From contig NZ_AP024324.1 in NCBI RefSeq assembly GCF_018408855.1, forward strand, positions 620,001-684,000: 64,000 nucleotides of DNA, read 5' to 3'. Each line of letters opens with the position of its first letter. Position 1 is the stretch's first letter. The DNA is from Caballeronia sp. NK8 (GTDB lineage: Bacteria; Pseudomonadota; Gammaproteobacteria; Burkholderiales; Burkholderiaceae). Below, piece by piece: positions 9,457-17,283 of the stretch. A program made the position numbers and the translations under genes. A model generated the notes under the pieces. It had not been told where the DNA came from. It worked only from the letters and a program-made list of their open reading frames with translations, and made no database searches.

Positions 9457-9498
9457 GCGTCCCGGCATCGCCGCTAGGGGCGATCCGGGACGCTTTTT
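9457..9498 (+). terminator. Strong intrinsic terminator hairpin with T-run on the plus strand
   Basis: Arms GCGTCCCGG plus ATCGCC (9457-9472, one bulged C) pair with GGCGAT plus CCGGGACGC (9479-9493) around a 6-nt loop, followed by TTTTT at 9494-9498. The T-run is on the plus strand, where no gene is recognised upstream. The same hairpin lies about 31 bp past the stop of the minus-strand HD gene and could also end that transcript. Confidence 0.75.
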
Positions 9499-9524
9499 AC
9501 GGGCTTGACTTGGGGAGTCAATGC

Positions 9525-10139
9525 CTACCGCTGGCCGCTTTGACTCCGACCAGCTTCGGCAAAATATTCACTGACGAGCTTGCTCGCTGCCTCCCACAGA
9601 ACCGGTGAACCACGCGCGATCACCGGTCCGTACCGTTCCATCACCTGCTGTTGCGTGACGCCATTCTCCGTCCACGTTCCACCGTTCGACAATGTATTGA
9701 TCAGCAGCGGCTGCAATCGATCCAGTGCCTTGGCAAAGATCGCCTCGGGCGTTTGCGCCGCCTCGAACTCGCGCCAGAGTTCGAGCATTTCACGCCCTTG
9801 GTGTTCTGGCAATAGCCCAAAGATACGCTCGGCTGCATCCTGTTCAGCTTGCTGGACCAGCGCGTCGTTGCCACTGGCCGAATGTATCGGATGATCCCCG
9901 GCGTCGATCTCGACGATATCGTGAACCAGCAAAAGCTTGACGACGCGAAGGGCATCAAGATCCTTCGCATGCGATGAGAGAACGAGCGCAAACATGCTCA
10001 GATGCCAGGAGTGCTCCGCGGAATTCTCCTTTCTGCTCTGATCGATCAGCGGCGATTGCCGCATGATCGACTTCAGCTTGTCCAGCTCGACGAGGAAGGC
10101 AAGCTGGCGTGCGATTTCATCAGGGGACGAATGAGTCAT
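9525..10139 (-). CDS. HD-domain phosphohydrolase (YfbR/HDDC2-like 5'-deoxynucleotidase)
   Basis: 204 residues. The start MTHSSPDEIARQL is chosen because AAGGA lies about 8 bp upstream; an ATG three codons earlier is too close to it. The metal-binding HD motifs are present: His in AEHSWHLS (about 47) and HD in LLVHDIVEIDAGD (about 75-76), with the expected distal Asp in ALDRLQPLL. HDDC2/YfbR proteins dephosphorylate deoxynucleoside 5'-monophosphates, so a nucleotide-salvage role is likely. The next gene upstream is an MFS remnant 83 bp away. Confidence 0.85.
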   Translation of the reverse strand: MTHSSPDEIARQLAFLVELDKLKSIMRQSPLIDQSRKENSAEHSWHLSMFALVLSSHAKDLDALRVVKLLLVHDIVEIDAGDHPIHSASGNDALVQQAEQDAAERIFGLLPEHQGREMLELWREFEAAQTPEAIFAKALDRLQPLLINTLSNGGTWTENGVTQQQVMERYGPVIARGSPVLWEAASKLVSEYFAEAGRSQSGQR

Positions 10140-10222
10140 ATGGCGCATTCCTTTTCGGCTGAGAACTGTTTCCGGCGCGAAGCGAAAGCCGTCGGGAACG
10201 CGGGCAATTATATAAGCTAGCT

Positions 10223-10582
10223 TCACGTGTGAACGGCCTTCACAACCGCCGGCGGCGAAGAGCGCCGCGCGCCGATGAACAGCGGCGCCGCCAGCACGAC
10301 CACACCGCTCAACAGAATCAGTCCGGCCACGCTGGATCCGAAGCTCGCGAGATTGCTCGGGATTTCGAGCAGCACATAGGCGATGAAAAAGATGCTGGCG
10401 CCAAAGGCGAACGCCGCATCGGAGATGCCGACGACATCGTGCAAGGCCTGTTTCGCGAAGCCGACGTTCGCGCGATCCAGAAACGCGAGCACGTACATCA
10501 AAAGCAGAAAGGGTATGAGGGGCCTGGCCGACTTACTCGCGGCGCGATCGGCAGCCGTCCCGCCATCGATGGCGATATCCAT
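10223..10582 (-). pseudogene. MFS transporter (ACS/phthalate-permease family) with the middle deleted in frame
   Basis: The 119-residue open frame starts as a normal anion:cation symporter-type MFS protein (LIPFLLLMYVLAFLDRANVG, then TM2 up to LLEIPSN near residue 79). It then jumps to what looks like the last transmembrane helix and tail (GLILLSGVVVLAAPLFIG). Full-length relatives have about 430 residues, so roughly 300 residues are missing with the frame preserved. It is the third gene of the aroE-isomerase operon and was presumably its transporter. The product cannot transport as a normal 12-helix MFS; expression as a short membrane peptide is possible. Confidence 0.8.
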
Positions 10583-10614
10583 GTCTTGTCTCCTCCGGTG
10601 AGATCGGTTCAGCG

Positions 10615-11397
10615 TTATGCCGCGTCCCACGCTGCGCGCAGAAACGCCGCGCTCTCGCGCATCGACGTGAGCGGTTCATCGTTGAAAGCGCATTCGGCGC
10701 TGAGCAGGCCCTGATAGCCGCTTGCTTTGAGATGCCCGAAGAACGTCGGGTAGTCGTACGAACCCGTGCCCGGATTCAGCCGTCCGGTGTCGGCCAGATG
10801 AATGTGCGCGAGCCATGCGCAGTGCTCGCGCACTTCATCGAGCGGCTCGGCTTCTTCGTCCATGTGATAGAAGTCCGCAAGGCCGCGCACTTCATTTCTA
10901 TTCAACGTTTTGGCAAGCCGCGCGCCATCGGCAACGCTGTTCACCAGATTCGATTCCTTGCGGTTCAACGGCTCGATCACGAGCGTGGCGCCGCTGCCCT
11001 GCAGTGCATCGGCGCACCATGCGAGCGTCGTCAGGAATTCATCTTCGGCCTGAGCCTGCGTCCAGCCTTCCGGAATGTTGCGCGTCCAGCCGCTGCCGAG
11101 CACGACGACGCGCGCCCGCGCCAGCGTGAGAAGTTCCACCACGCGATCGAAGTACGCGCGATTTCGACGCCCGTCCTTCTCGGGACCTACGATGCGCGCA
11201 TCATGCGGAAAGAGATAGCTGAACGCGAGCGCGGGCAAGGGCAAATCGACGATGCGCGCTTTGGCATCGCCGAAAGACGCATCGTCTTCGAGTGTCATCG
11301 GCACGAGTTGGGCCTCGATGTAATCGAGTCCGGCCTCTTTCATCAGCGCGGCGTTCTGCAAGGGTCCACACCAGCCGAATCGTGGCATCTCGTTCAT
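10615..11397 (-). CDS. Sugar phosphate isomerase/epimerase family TIM-barrel protein
   Basis: 260 residues of the xylose-isomerase-like TIM-barrel family. Likely metal ligands include Glu in LVIEPLNRKE (about 138), Asp/His in LADFYHMDEE (about 170), His in AHIHLADTG (about 195) and Glu in LLSAECAFND. It lies 25 bp downstream of an AroE paralogue and before the MFS remnant. In this fold and context one known activity is 3-dehydroshikimate dehydratase (QuiC/AsbF type), which would link quinate or shikimate to protocatechuate. That is inference; an inositol- or sugar-isomerase role is equally open. Confidence 0.8.
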   Translation of the reverse strand: MNEMPRFGWCGPLQNAALMKEAGLDYIEAQLVPMTLEDDASFGDAKARIVDLPLPALAFSYLFPHDARIVGPEKDGRRNRAYFDRVVELLTLARARVVVLGSGWTRNIPEGWTQAQAEDEFLTTLAWCADALQGSGATLVIEPLNRKESNLVNSVADGARLAKTLNRNEVRGLADFYHMDEEAEPLDEVREHCAWLAHIHLADTGRLNPGTGSYDYPTFFGHLKASGYQGLLSAECAFNDEPLTSMRESAAFLRAAWDAA

Positions 11398-11422
11398 TAG
11401 ATATCCTTGGTTTCTGGTGGAA

Positions 11423-12256
11423 TCAATAGCTCAGCTTCGCGACCGAGCGCAGCACTTCCGGCGTCGTCGTCGGAAAGCCGAAGAATTCGAGGTAAGCGGG
11501 AATCTGCTCGAACAGCATGTCCGAGCCCACCTGAAAACGGCAGCCGCGCGCCTGCACGGACTTGAGAAACGCCGTCATTTCGGTCTTCATCACGACTTCG
11601 CCGACGAAGGTCTCGGGCGCGATGCGCGCTACATCGACGGGCAATGGATCACCGTCGTTCATGCCCATCGGGGTCGCGTTGACGACGAGGTCGTAACCGG
11701 CTGGGTCGTTGCTGCCTGTCGTGACTTCGAGTCTCGGGTAGTGAGTCGTGAGGCGCGCCTTCAGCCCCTGCGCCGATTCGGCCCGCGCATCGAAGAGGCT
11801 GAGCCAGGCCACGCCCGCCGCAGCCAGCGATGCCGCGATCGCCGACCCCACGCCACCGCAGCCCACGATCAGCGCACGCGCGCCTTCGAGCTTGCATCCT
11901 TTGCGGCGCACGCCACGCACGAAGCCTTCGCCATCGAACATGTCGCCGATGAGCCGCCCGTCGTCCGCACGCCGCACCGCATTGCACGATCCGGCGATCT
12001 TCACGGTGGGCGTGGCGTCGTCGAGCAAGCCGACCGTGCTCACCTTGTGCGGCATCGTGATGAGCGCGCCACGCATGTTCTCGAGCGCGAAGATCGAGCG
12101 AAGGAAGGCCGCGTAATGCTCGGCCTTGCAACCCATCGGCACGACGACGGCATTCACATCGGCATGCTCGAAGTAAGGGTTGTAGATCATCGGCGACTTG
12201 AAGGCGTGCGTCGGATAGCCGATATGGGCGATGAGCCCGGTATTGCCATTGATCAT
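11423..12256 (-). CDS. Shikimate/quinate dehydrogenase-like protein (AroE paralogue)
   Basis: 277 residues with the shikimate dehydrogenase fold: N-terminal substrate domain, then Rossmann motif GCGGVGSAIA (about 130-139). The catalytic Lys is kept in ALITMPHK (about 70) and the Asp in GDMFDGEGF. The canonical NVT before PxK is changed to ITM, and the first motif is GYPTHAFKSP rather than the usual HSxSP. This suggests an altered substrate, such as quinate or another cyclic hydroxy acid, rather than biosynthetic AroE. It heads a minus-strand operon divergent from a LysR regulator. Confidence 0.82.
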   Translation of the reverse strand: MINGNTGLIAHIGYPTHAFKSPMIYNPYFEHADVNAVVVPMGCKAEHYAAFLRSIFALENMRGALITMPHKVSTVGLLDDATPTVKIAGSCNAVRRADDGRLIGDMFDGEGFVRGVRRKGCKLEGARALIVGCGGVGSAIAASLAAAGVAWLSLFDARAESAQGLKARLTTHYPRLEVTTGSNDPAGYDLVVNATPMGMNDGDPLPVDVARIAPETFVGEVVMKTEMTAFLKSVQARGCRFQVGSDMLFEQIPAYLEFFGFPTTTPEVLRSVAKLSY

Positions 12257-12345
12257 GCTTGTCTCCGTTTCAAAGCATGACCGGAGGTTACTATCGCCGA
12301 TTCAAACTATTATTATTCGATCCTGCACTCCATAATCACCACATC

Positions 12346-13263
12346 ATGCTCAATGAACCGATGCTCGGCGATCTCCGTTTGTTCTGCGAAGTCGCGCGCC
12401 GGTTGAGTTTCGTGGCGGCCGCGCATGAGTTCGGCAATTCGCAAACGCACGTCAGCAAGCGCATCGCCTTGCTGGAAAAGACGCTCGGCGTGAAGCTGCT
12501 GCATCGCACGACGCGCCGTGTGTCGCTCACCACCGATGGCGAAACGGTCGTTCGCTGGGCGCGCGCCATCCTGCAGGACGTCGATGCCATGCGCGACGAC
12601 CTCTCCAGTCTGCGGGTAAATCCCAAGGGGTCGCTGCGCATCAGTTCGAGCCAGCGCCTCGGGCGCAGCCACATCGCGCCGATCGTCTCGCTGATGAAGA
12701 AGCGCTATCCCGAACTCGAAATCTGGCTGGAACTGGTCGACCGGCGCGTCAATCTCGTCGACGAAGGTTTCGATCTCGACATCCGCGTGGGCGCGGTGCA
12801 GGAACCCGGGCTGATCGCGCATCACATTGCCGTCAGTCCGCGCGTGCTGTGCGCGGCGCCCTCTTACCTCGACGCGCACGGCCGGCCGAAGAGCGTCGAT
12901 GAACTCGCGCAACACGACTGTCTCGTCTTTCGCGAGCGCGACGAGCCGTTCGGCGTGTGGCGTCTGCTCGGGCCGGGCGGCTGGAGCACGGTGAAAGTCA
13001 CCGGGCCGCTTGCGTCGAATCACAGCGACGTGGTGCTCCGCTGGGCCCGCGATGGTCACGGCATCGTGATGGTCGGGCAGTCGTACGTGGCGCAGGCGCT
13101 CGCGGAAGGCTTGCTCGAGCGCGTGCTGCCCGCGTGGGAGCAGCCAGCGGACGTCTGGGCGATGTCCGCGGCACGCGCGGCGCAGTCGGCCAAGGTGCGC
13201 GTCTGCATCGACTTTCTCAAGCAGGAACTCGCGCAGGGCGAGTTCGCGCTGTGGAAGGCGTGA
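12346..13263 (+). CDS. LysR-family transcriptional regulator
   Basis: 305 residues with an N-terminal winged helix-turn-helix (residues 8-65, FVAAAHEFGNSQTHVSKRIA) and a C-terminal LysR effector-binding domain. The start at 12346 gives the normal family length; the frame is open upstream but that stretch has no family match. No clear Shine-Dalgarno is seen. It is divergent from the AroE-isomerase operon with 89 bp between start codons, so it probably controls that operon. Its end is 1 bp from the end of the second LysR gene (convergent). Confidence 0.9.
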   Translation: MLNEPMLGDLRLFCEVARRLSFVAAAHEFGNSQTHVSKRIALLEKTLGVKLLHRTTRRVSLTTDGETVVRWARAILQDVDAMRDDLSSLRVNPKGSLRISSSQRLGRSHIAPIVSLMKKRYPELEIWLELVDRRVNLVDEGFDLDIRVGAVQEPGLIAHHIAVSPRVLCAAPSYLDAHGRPKSVDELAQHDCLVFRERDEPFGVWRLLGPGGWSTVKVTGPLASNHSDVVLRWARDGHGIVMVGQSYVAQALAEGLLERVLPAWEQPADVWAMSAARAAQSAKVRVCIDFLKQELAQGEFALWKA

Positions 13264-13264
13264 C

Positions 13265-14176
13265 TCAGCGCAAGCTGCTGAACAACTGCGCCACCGTTTC
13301 GCGCAACCAGCGATTGCCTGGTTCGTGATGATATCTGGCGTGCCAGTGCTGCCGCACGGCAAAGCCTTCCACGGGAATCGGACACGGATGGATCGACAGG
13401 TCATTGACCTTCGCGAGCGTCTGGCCGATATGCCGTGGCAGCGTGGCGATCAGGTCCGTCGTCTGGATGATTGCTCCGAGGCCGAGAAAGCCCGGCAACT
13501 CCAGCACGATGTCCCGCTGAACCTGCGCCAGCACGAGCGCCTGCTCCAGCAACTGGGCGCCCGTCCCCGCCGCGATCGCGACATGTCCCTCCGCGCGGTA
13601 TTGCTTCACGCCGAGCTTCGCGCGCACACGCGGGTGATGCCGGTTCGTCAGACACACCCAGTCCTGCGTGTACAACTGCTGCTGGTAGATGCCGCCGCTC
13701 AGCCACGGCACATGGCCGATCGCGAGATCCGCCTCACCGGATTCCAACGCCCGTTCGGTGTTCCCGTCTATTCTCGCGGCCTCCAGACGAACGCCCGGCG
13801 CCTGTGCACGGATATGCGCCAGCATGCGCGGCAGCAGCGTGATGTGGCTCGCATCGGTCATGCAGATGCGAAACCGGCGCTTCGCGGTAGCAGGATCGAA
13901 CGCGATTTCCCACGCAGCAAAGCGTCGCAGCGATTCGAGAATTTCGCGGCAGGGGCCGATCAATGCGTCTGCCTGCGGCGTCGGCGCCATGCCACCCGGC
14001 GTGCGGATGAACAAGGGATCCTGCAGGAATTCGCGCAGACGCCCGAGCCAGATGCTGATCGTCGGCTGGCTCTGCCCGAGCCGCTCCGCCACACGCGTGA
14101 CATTGCGCGTGTCGTACAGAAGGTCGAAAAGCTGCAGCAGCTTCAGGTCGGGTAGTTCGGTCGGGGCCATGGCCAT
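13265..14176 (-). CDS. LysR-family transcriptional regulator
   Basis: 303 residues. The N-terminal HTH reads LLQLFDLLYDTRNVTRVAER, then LGQSQPTISIWLGRLRE, as in the NodD/NahR-like branch, and is followed by a periplasmic-binding-protein-like effector domain. Start MAMAPTELPD at 14176; an internal ATG at 14170 is equally possible. It is divergent from the panE-aroQ operon, and a perfect 25-bp inverted-repeat element lies between the two start codons. It is therefore the likely activator of that operon, responding to a pathway intermediate. Confidence 0.9.
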   Translation of the reverse strand: MAMAPTELPDLKLLQLFDLLYDTRNVTRVAERLGQSQPTISIWLGRLREFLQDPLFIRTPGGMAPTPQADALIGPCREILESLRRFAAWEIAFDPATAKRRFRICMTDASHITLLPRMLAHIRAQAPGVRLEAARIDGNTERALESGEADLAIGHVPWLSGGIYQQQLYTQDWVCLTNRHHPRVRAKLGVKQYRAEGHVAIAAGTGAQLLEQALVLAQVQRDIVLELPGFLGLGAIIQTTDLIATLPRHIGQTLAKVNDLSIHPCPIPVEGFAVRQHWHARYHHEPGNRWLRETVAQLFSSLR

Positions 14177-14187
14177 TATTACGATAC

Positions 14188-14212
14188 GCAATGACATCAT
14201 TGTAGTCATTGC
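14188..14212. promoter_or_regulatory. Perfect inverted repeat, probable LysR operator
   Basis: GCAATGAC (14188-14195) and GTCATTGC (14205-14212) are exact inverted copies around a 9-bp spacer. The element lies 12 bp in front of the minus-strand LysR start and 56 bp in front of the panE start. Dyads of this size at divergent LysR promoters are typical recognition sites for autoregulation and for activation of the target operon. Confidence 0.7.
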
Positions 14213-14267
14213 ATTGCCATGATGAACGGCGACTTCTATCGTTGCGTCAACACATCGGGAGACGCCA

Positions 14268-15218
14268 ATGAAGATCGCAATTCTGGGAGCCGGCGCGCTG
14301 GGCTGCGCGATCGGTTCCACACTGACCGAGGGCGGGCACGAGACCTGGCTCATCGACCGCTCGCCGGCACACGTCGGAGCGATGTGCCGCGACGGCCTGC
14401 AAGTCGACGATGCCGATGGTTCCCGGCGCGTCAAAGTCCGCGCTGCGACACGCGCCGTCGAAGTCGGCGCCGTCGATCTGGTGGTCGTGCTGGTCAAGTC
14501 CTTTCACACGGATTCGGCGATGCGCGGCGCGCTCGATCTCATCGGCCCCGACACGCTGGTGCTGTCGTTGCAGAACGGCCTCGGCCACGAAGACGTGCTC
14601 GCCGACATCGTCGGGCGGGAGCGCGTGCTGGCTGGCAAGACGTATGTCGGAGGCGTACTGCGCGCACCGGGCCACATCCAGCGCGGCGTAAGCGGAAAAC
14701 TCACCTACATCGGCGAACTCGATGGTCAGCTCACGCGCAGAGTAAAGGCCATCGCCGACGCGTTCAACGCATCGGGTCTCGCAACGCAGGTCAGCGACAA
14801 CATCCTCGGCACGATGTGGGACAAGCTGCTGATCAATATCGCGACGGGCGCGGTGACCGGCATCACGCGTCTCACGTACGGCCAGCTATATCAGGAGCCT
14901 GCCCTGAAGGCGACCGCGCTCGCCGCCGTGGCCGAAGCGATGGCGGCGGCCAAGGCAGCGGGCATCAGGCTGTCGATGACCGATGCGGAACAGGCCTGGA
15001 ATCTCGCAGCCGAAGGACTCTCGCCCGAGTTCAAGACTTCCATGCTGCAAAGCCTGGAAAAAGGATCGGTCACGGAAATCGACTTCATCAACGGCGCGGT
15101 CGTGCGCTGGGGTGAACGGTTCGGCGTGCCGACGCCGGTCAATTCGACCCTGGTCGCATGTATCAAGGGCATCGAGCGTGCGATGACCGACCGGCAACGC
15201 GAGGGAGCGACGGCATGA
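14268..15218 (+). CDS. Ketopantoate reductase family oxidoreductase (PanE/ApbA fold)
   Basis: 316 residues. Rossmann motif GAGALGCAIG (about 7-16), NADP-type N-terminal domain, and the helical C-terminal domain with the catalytic-type Lys in MWDKLLINIATG (about 185-196) plus the EIDFINGAVV motif. Its start is preceded by GGGAG at 6 bp. First gene of a six-gene catabolic operon; it overlaps the next gene by ATGA. In this setting it more likely reduces or oxidises a 2-keto/2-hydroxy acid of the pathway than makes pantoate; a second paralogue lies at 41.9 kb. Confidence 0.85.
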   Translation: MKIAILGAGALGCAIGSTLTEGGHETWLIDRSPAHVGAMCRDGLQVDDADGSRRVKVRAATRAVEVGAVDLVVVLVKSFHTDSAMRGALDLIGPDTLVLSLQNGLGHEDVLADIVGRERVLAGKTYVGGVLRAPGHIQRGVSGKLTYIGELDGQLTRRVKAIADAFNASGLATQVSDNILGTMWDKLLINIATGAVTGITRLTYGQLYQEPALKATALAAVAEAMAAAKAAGIRLSMTDAEQAWNLAAEGLSPEFKTSMLQSLEKGSVTEIDFINGAVVRWGERFGVPTPVNSTLVACIKGIERAMTDRQREGATA

Positions 15219-15607
15219 GCGGCTCCAAAGCGTATCTCGAACACGTCGCGATCTGGGTGAAGGACATCCACTGGCACATTCGCTTCTTCGAAGACGTGCT
15301 CGGCATGTCCATGCGCGAAGTGGACGGGACTCTCGAAGCGCCGCGCCAGTACTGGACGCTCGGCGGCCTGCAATTCATCCACGATCCGCGCTTCGAAGGT
15401 CCCGAAGGCCGGCTCGCGCATCTCGGCGTGATGTGCGAAGACCTCGACGCCGCGCTCGCCGCCGCGCAAGCGTTCGGCGTCACCGAAATGCCGCAGGGAC
15501 GCAACTGGCTGCGACTGCCGGATGGTCTCGCGGTCGAACTGATTCAGGCGAAACCCGCCGCGTGCGTCGCACGAGCGCTGGCGATCAATCCACGCGCGGA
15601 GGCGTGA
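15215..15607 (+). CDS. VOC-family (glyoxalase/bleomycin-resistance fold) protein
   Basis: 130 residues with one vicinal-oxygen-chelate domain built of two beta-alpha-beta-beta-beta units: LEHVAIWVKDIHWHIRFFED at the N-terminus and LAHLGVMCEDLDAALAAAQ in the second half. A metal-site His in EHVAI, a His in RLAHLGV and a terminal Glu in LAVELIQ are present. The start overlaps the panE-like stop (ATGA), indicating coupled translation. VOC enzymes include lyases, isomerases and dioxygenases, so the reaction cannot be fixed from sequence; context suggests one step on a small keto or hydroxy acid. Confidence 0.82.
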   Translation: MSGSKAYLEHVAIWVKDIHWHIRFFEDVLGMSMREVDGTLEAPRQYWTLGGLQFIHDPRFEGPEGRLAHLGVMCEDLDAALAAAQAFGVTEMPQGRNWLRLPDGLAVELIQAKPAACVARALAINPRAEA

Positions 15608-15609
15608 CC

Positions 15610-16068
15610 ATGAACATCATCGAGAAATACTGGGACGACGCCCGCGAAGGCGACGAATGCCTCAGCCCGACCTACACGGTCACAAAAGAACGCATCCTGG
15701 CGTACGCGGACCTCACGGGCGACCACACGCCGGTGCACGTCGACGAGGACTATGCGAACGCCAGCCACTTCGGTTCGATCGTCGCGCACGGTCTGTTCGG
15801 CTTGTCGATCGCGGACGGACTCAAGACGCAAAGCGAATATCGCTTCCTGCCGGGCATGTCGCTCGGCTGGACGTGGGACTTCCTGCTGCCGATCAAGGTC
15901 AACGACGTGCTGCACGTGAAGTTCCGCGTCGGCGCGATGCGCGCGAGCAAGAGCCGTCCGGACTGGGGCATCGTCGTGCTGCCGTCCGAGCTGATCAACC
16001 AGGACGGCCAGGTCGTCCAGCGCGGCGAGCATCGACTGATGGTGCCGCGCCGTCCGGGAGCGTTCTGA
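15610..16068 (+). CDS. MaoC-like (hot-dog fold) enoyl-CoA hydratase/dehydratase
   Basis: 152 residues. The hydratase-2 motif TGDHTPVHVDEDYA with FGSIVAHGLF downstream (about residues 36-63) carries the Asp/His catalytic pair of MaoC and (R)-specific enoyl-CoA hydratases. It starts 3 bp after the VOC gene, and its stop overlaps the start of the CoA-transferase gene by one base (TGATG). The pairing suggests that the transferase makes a CoA ester and this enzyme hydrates or dehydrates it, as in mesaconate- or itaconate-type pathways (inference). Confidence 0.85.
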   Translation: MNIIEKYWDDAREGDECLSPTYTVTKERILAYADLTGDHTPVHVDEDYANASHFGSIVAHGLFGLSIADGLKTQSEYRFLPGMSLGWTWDFLLPIKVNDVLHVKFRVGAMRASKSRPDWGIVVLPSELINQDGQVVQRGEHRLMVPRRPGAF

Positions 16069-17279
16069 TGCAGGCCCGTCCACTCGAAGGTTTGCGCGTC
16101 GTCGACTACAGCCACTTTCTCGCCGGCCCGTATGTCGGACGCTGTCTCGCGGCGCTCGGCGCGGAAGTCATCAAGGTCGAGCGTCCCGGCAACGGCGACG
16201 CCGGACGCCAGCACGCCACCGTCCTCGACGACCAGCAAAGCGCCTACTTCCTGCAGCTCAACATGGGCAAGCGCGGCGTGAGCGTCGACATGAAGGATCC
16301 GCGCGGCAAGGAATTCATGCAGCGTCTGTGCGACTCGGCGGACGTGTTCATCGAAAACTACCGGCCAGGCGCGCTCGACAAACTCGGCCTCGGCTATGAA
16401 GCGCTTTCCGCGCGCAATCCGCGCCTCGTCTATTGCTCGATCTCCGCGTACGGACACACCGGGCCGGATGCGCATCGCGCGGGCTTTGGTCTCATCGCCG
16501 AAGCGAAGAGCGGCATCATGCAGATGATCGGCGAGCCCGGTTCGCCGCCGCCGCTGATGCGCATTTCGCTCGGCGACATGTACACCGGCATCCACGCAGT
16601 CGCCGCGATCAACGCCGCGCTGCTCGGTCGCGTGACAAGCGGCCGGGGCCAGCACATCGACATGGCGCTCTATGACACGCTCGTGTCGATGCACGAATAC
16701 GCAGTGCAGTGCTACACGATGCAGGGCATCCTGCCCGAACAGACGGGCCACGACATGCCCACCTCGACGCTCTACGGCGTGTTTCGCGCCGCCGACGCGG
16801 ATCTCGTCATCGCCGCGCAGGTCGACGACGCGTGGAAGCGCTTCGCCGCGCTCGTCGAAACGCACGGCGGACCGGCGGGCTTCGGCGCCGACGCGCGCTT
16901 CCACACCCTCAATGGGCGCAACGCCAATCGCGTGGAAATACTGTCGGTCGTGAAGCCCTGGGTCGCGGCGCAGCCGGTTGCGCAGGTGCTCGAACTGCTC
17001 GACAGCGTCGATGTGCCTTGCGCCAAGGTGCAACGCATCGACGAAGTGCTCGCCGATCCGCAGATCGTCGCGCGCGGCATGGTGGTCGAGCAACAGCATC
17101 CGCGCTTCGGAACGCTGCGCCTGCCGAACCTGCCGTTCCGCTTCTCCGACTGCGACACGACGATTCGCGACGTCGGGCCGGACCTCGGTCAGCACAACGC
17201 AGAAGTGGCGCGATCGCTGGGCTTCGGACCCGCGGAGATCGACGCCATGCAGACCGCAGGCGTGCTGTTTTCAAAGTGA
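16068..17279 (+). CDS. CaiB/BaiF family III CoA-transferase
   Basis: 403 residues of the family III CoA-transferase fold. The N-terminal LEGLRVVDYSHFLAGPY motif, [12 protein letters not shown], and the catalytic aspartate Asp170 in ISLGDMYTGIHA are all present. These enzymes move CoA between carboxylic acids in the cytoplasm without ATP. The gene follows the MaoC-like gene with a one-base overlap and precedes an AroE paralogue by 4 bp. The donor and acceptor are unknown; family relatives use succinyl-CoA with itaconate, mesaconate, citramalate or aromatic acids. Confidence 0.9.
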   Translation: MQARPLEGLRVVDYSHFLAGPYVGRCLAALGAEVIKVERPGNGDAGRQHATVLDDQQSAYFLQLNMGKRGVSVDMKDPRGKEFMQRLCDSADVFIENYRPGALDKLGLGYEALSARNPRLVYCSISAYGHTGPDAHRAGFGLIAEAKSGIMQMIGEPGSPPPLMRISLGDMYTGIHAVAAINAALLGRVTSGRGQHIDMALYDTLVSMHEYAVQCYTMQGILPEQTGHDMPTSTLYGVFRAADADLVIAAQVDDAWKRFAALVETHGGPAGFGADARFHTLNGRNANRVEILSVVKPWVAAQPVAQVLELLDSVDVPCAKVQRIDEVLADPQIVARGMVVEQQHPRFGTLRLPNLPFRFSDCDTTIRDVGPDLGQHNAEVARSLGFGPAEIDAMQTAGVLFSK

Positions 17280-17283
17280 GGCC

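Noticed and set aside
9253..9477. Possible 74-codon plus-strand gene in the hydantoinase-HD intergenic region
   Set aside because: Its stop codon falls in the loop of the terminator hairpin, it lacks a ribosome site and the translation has no coding character.
9420..9493. Resemblance to a glycine-riboswitch fragment (GGAGAA, TCTCTGAAAGGACAG)
   Set aside because: The conserved CCGAAGG-type core is missing and no plus-strand gene follows that it could control.
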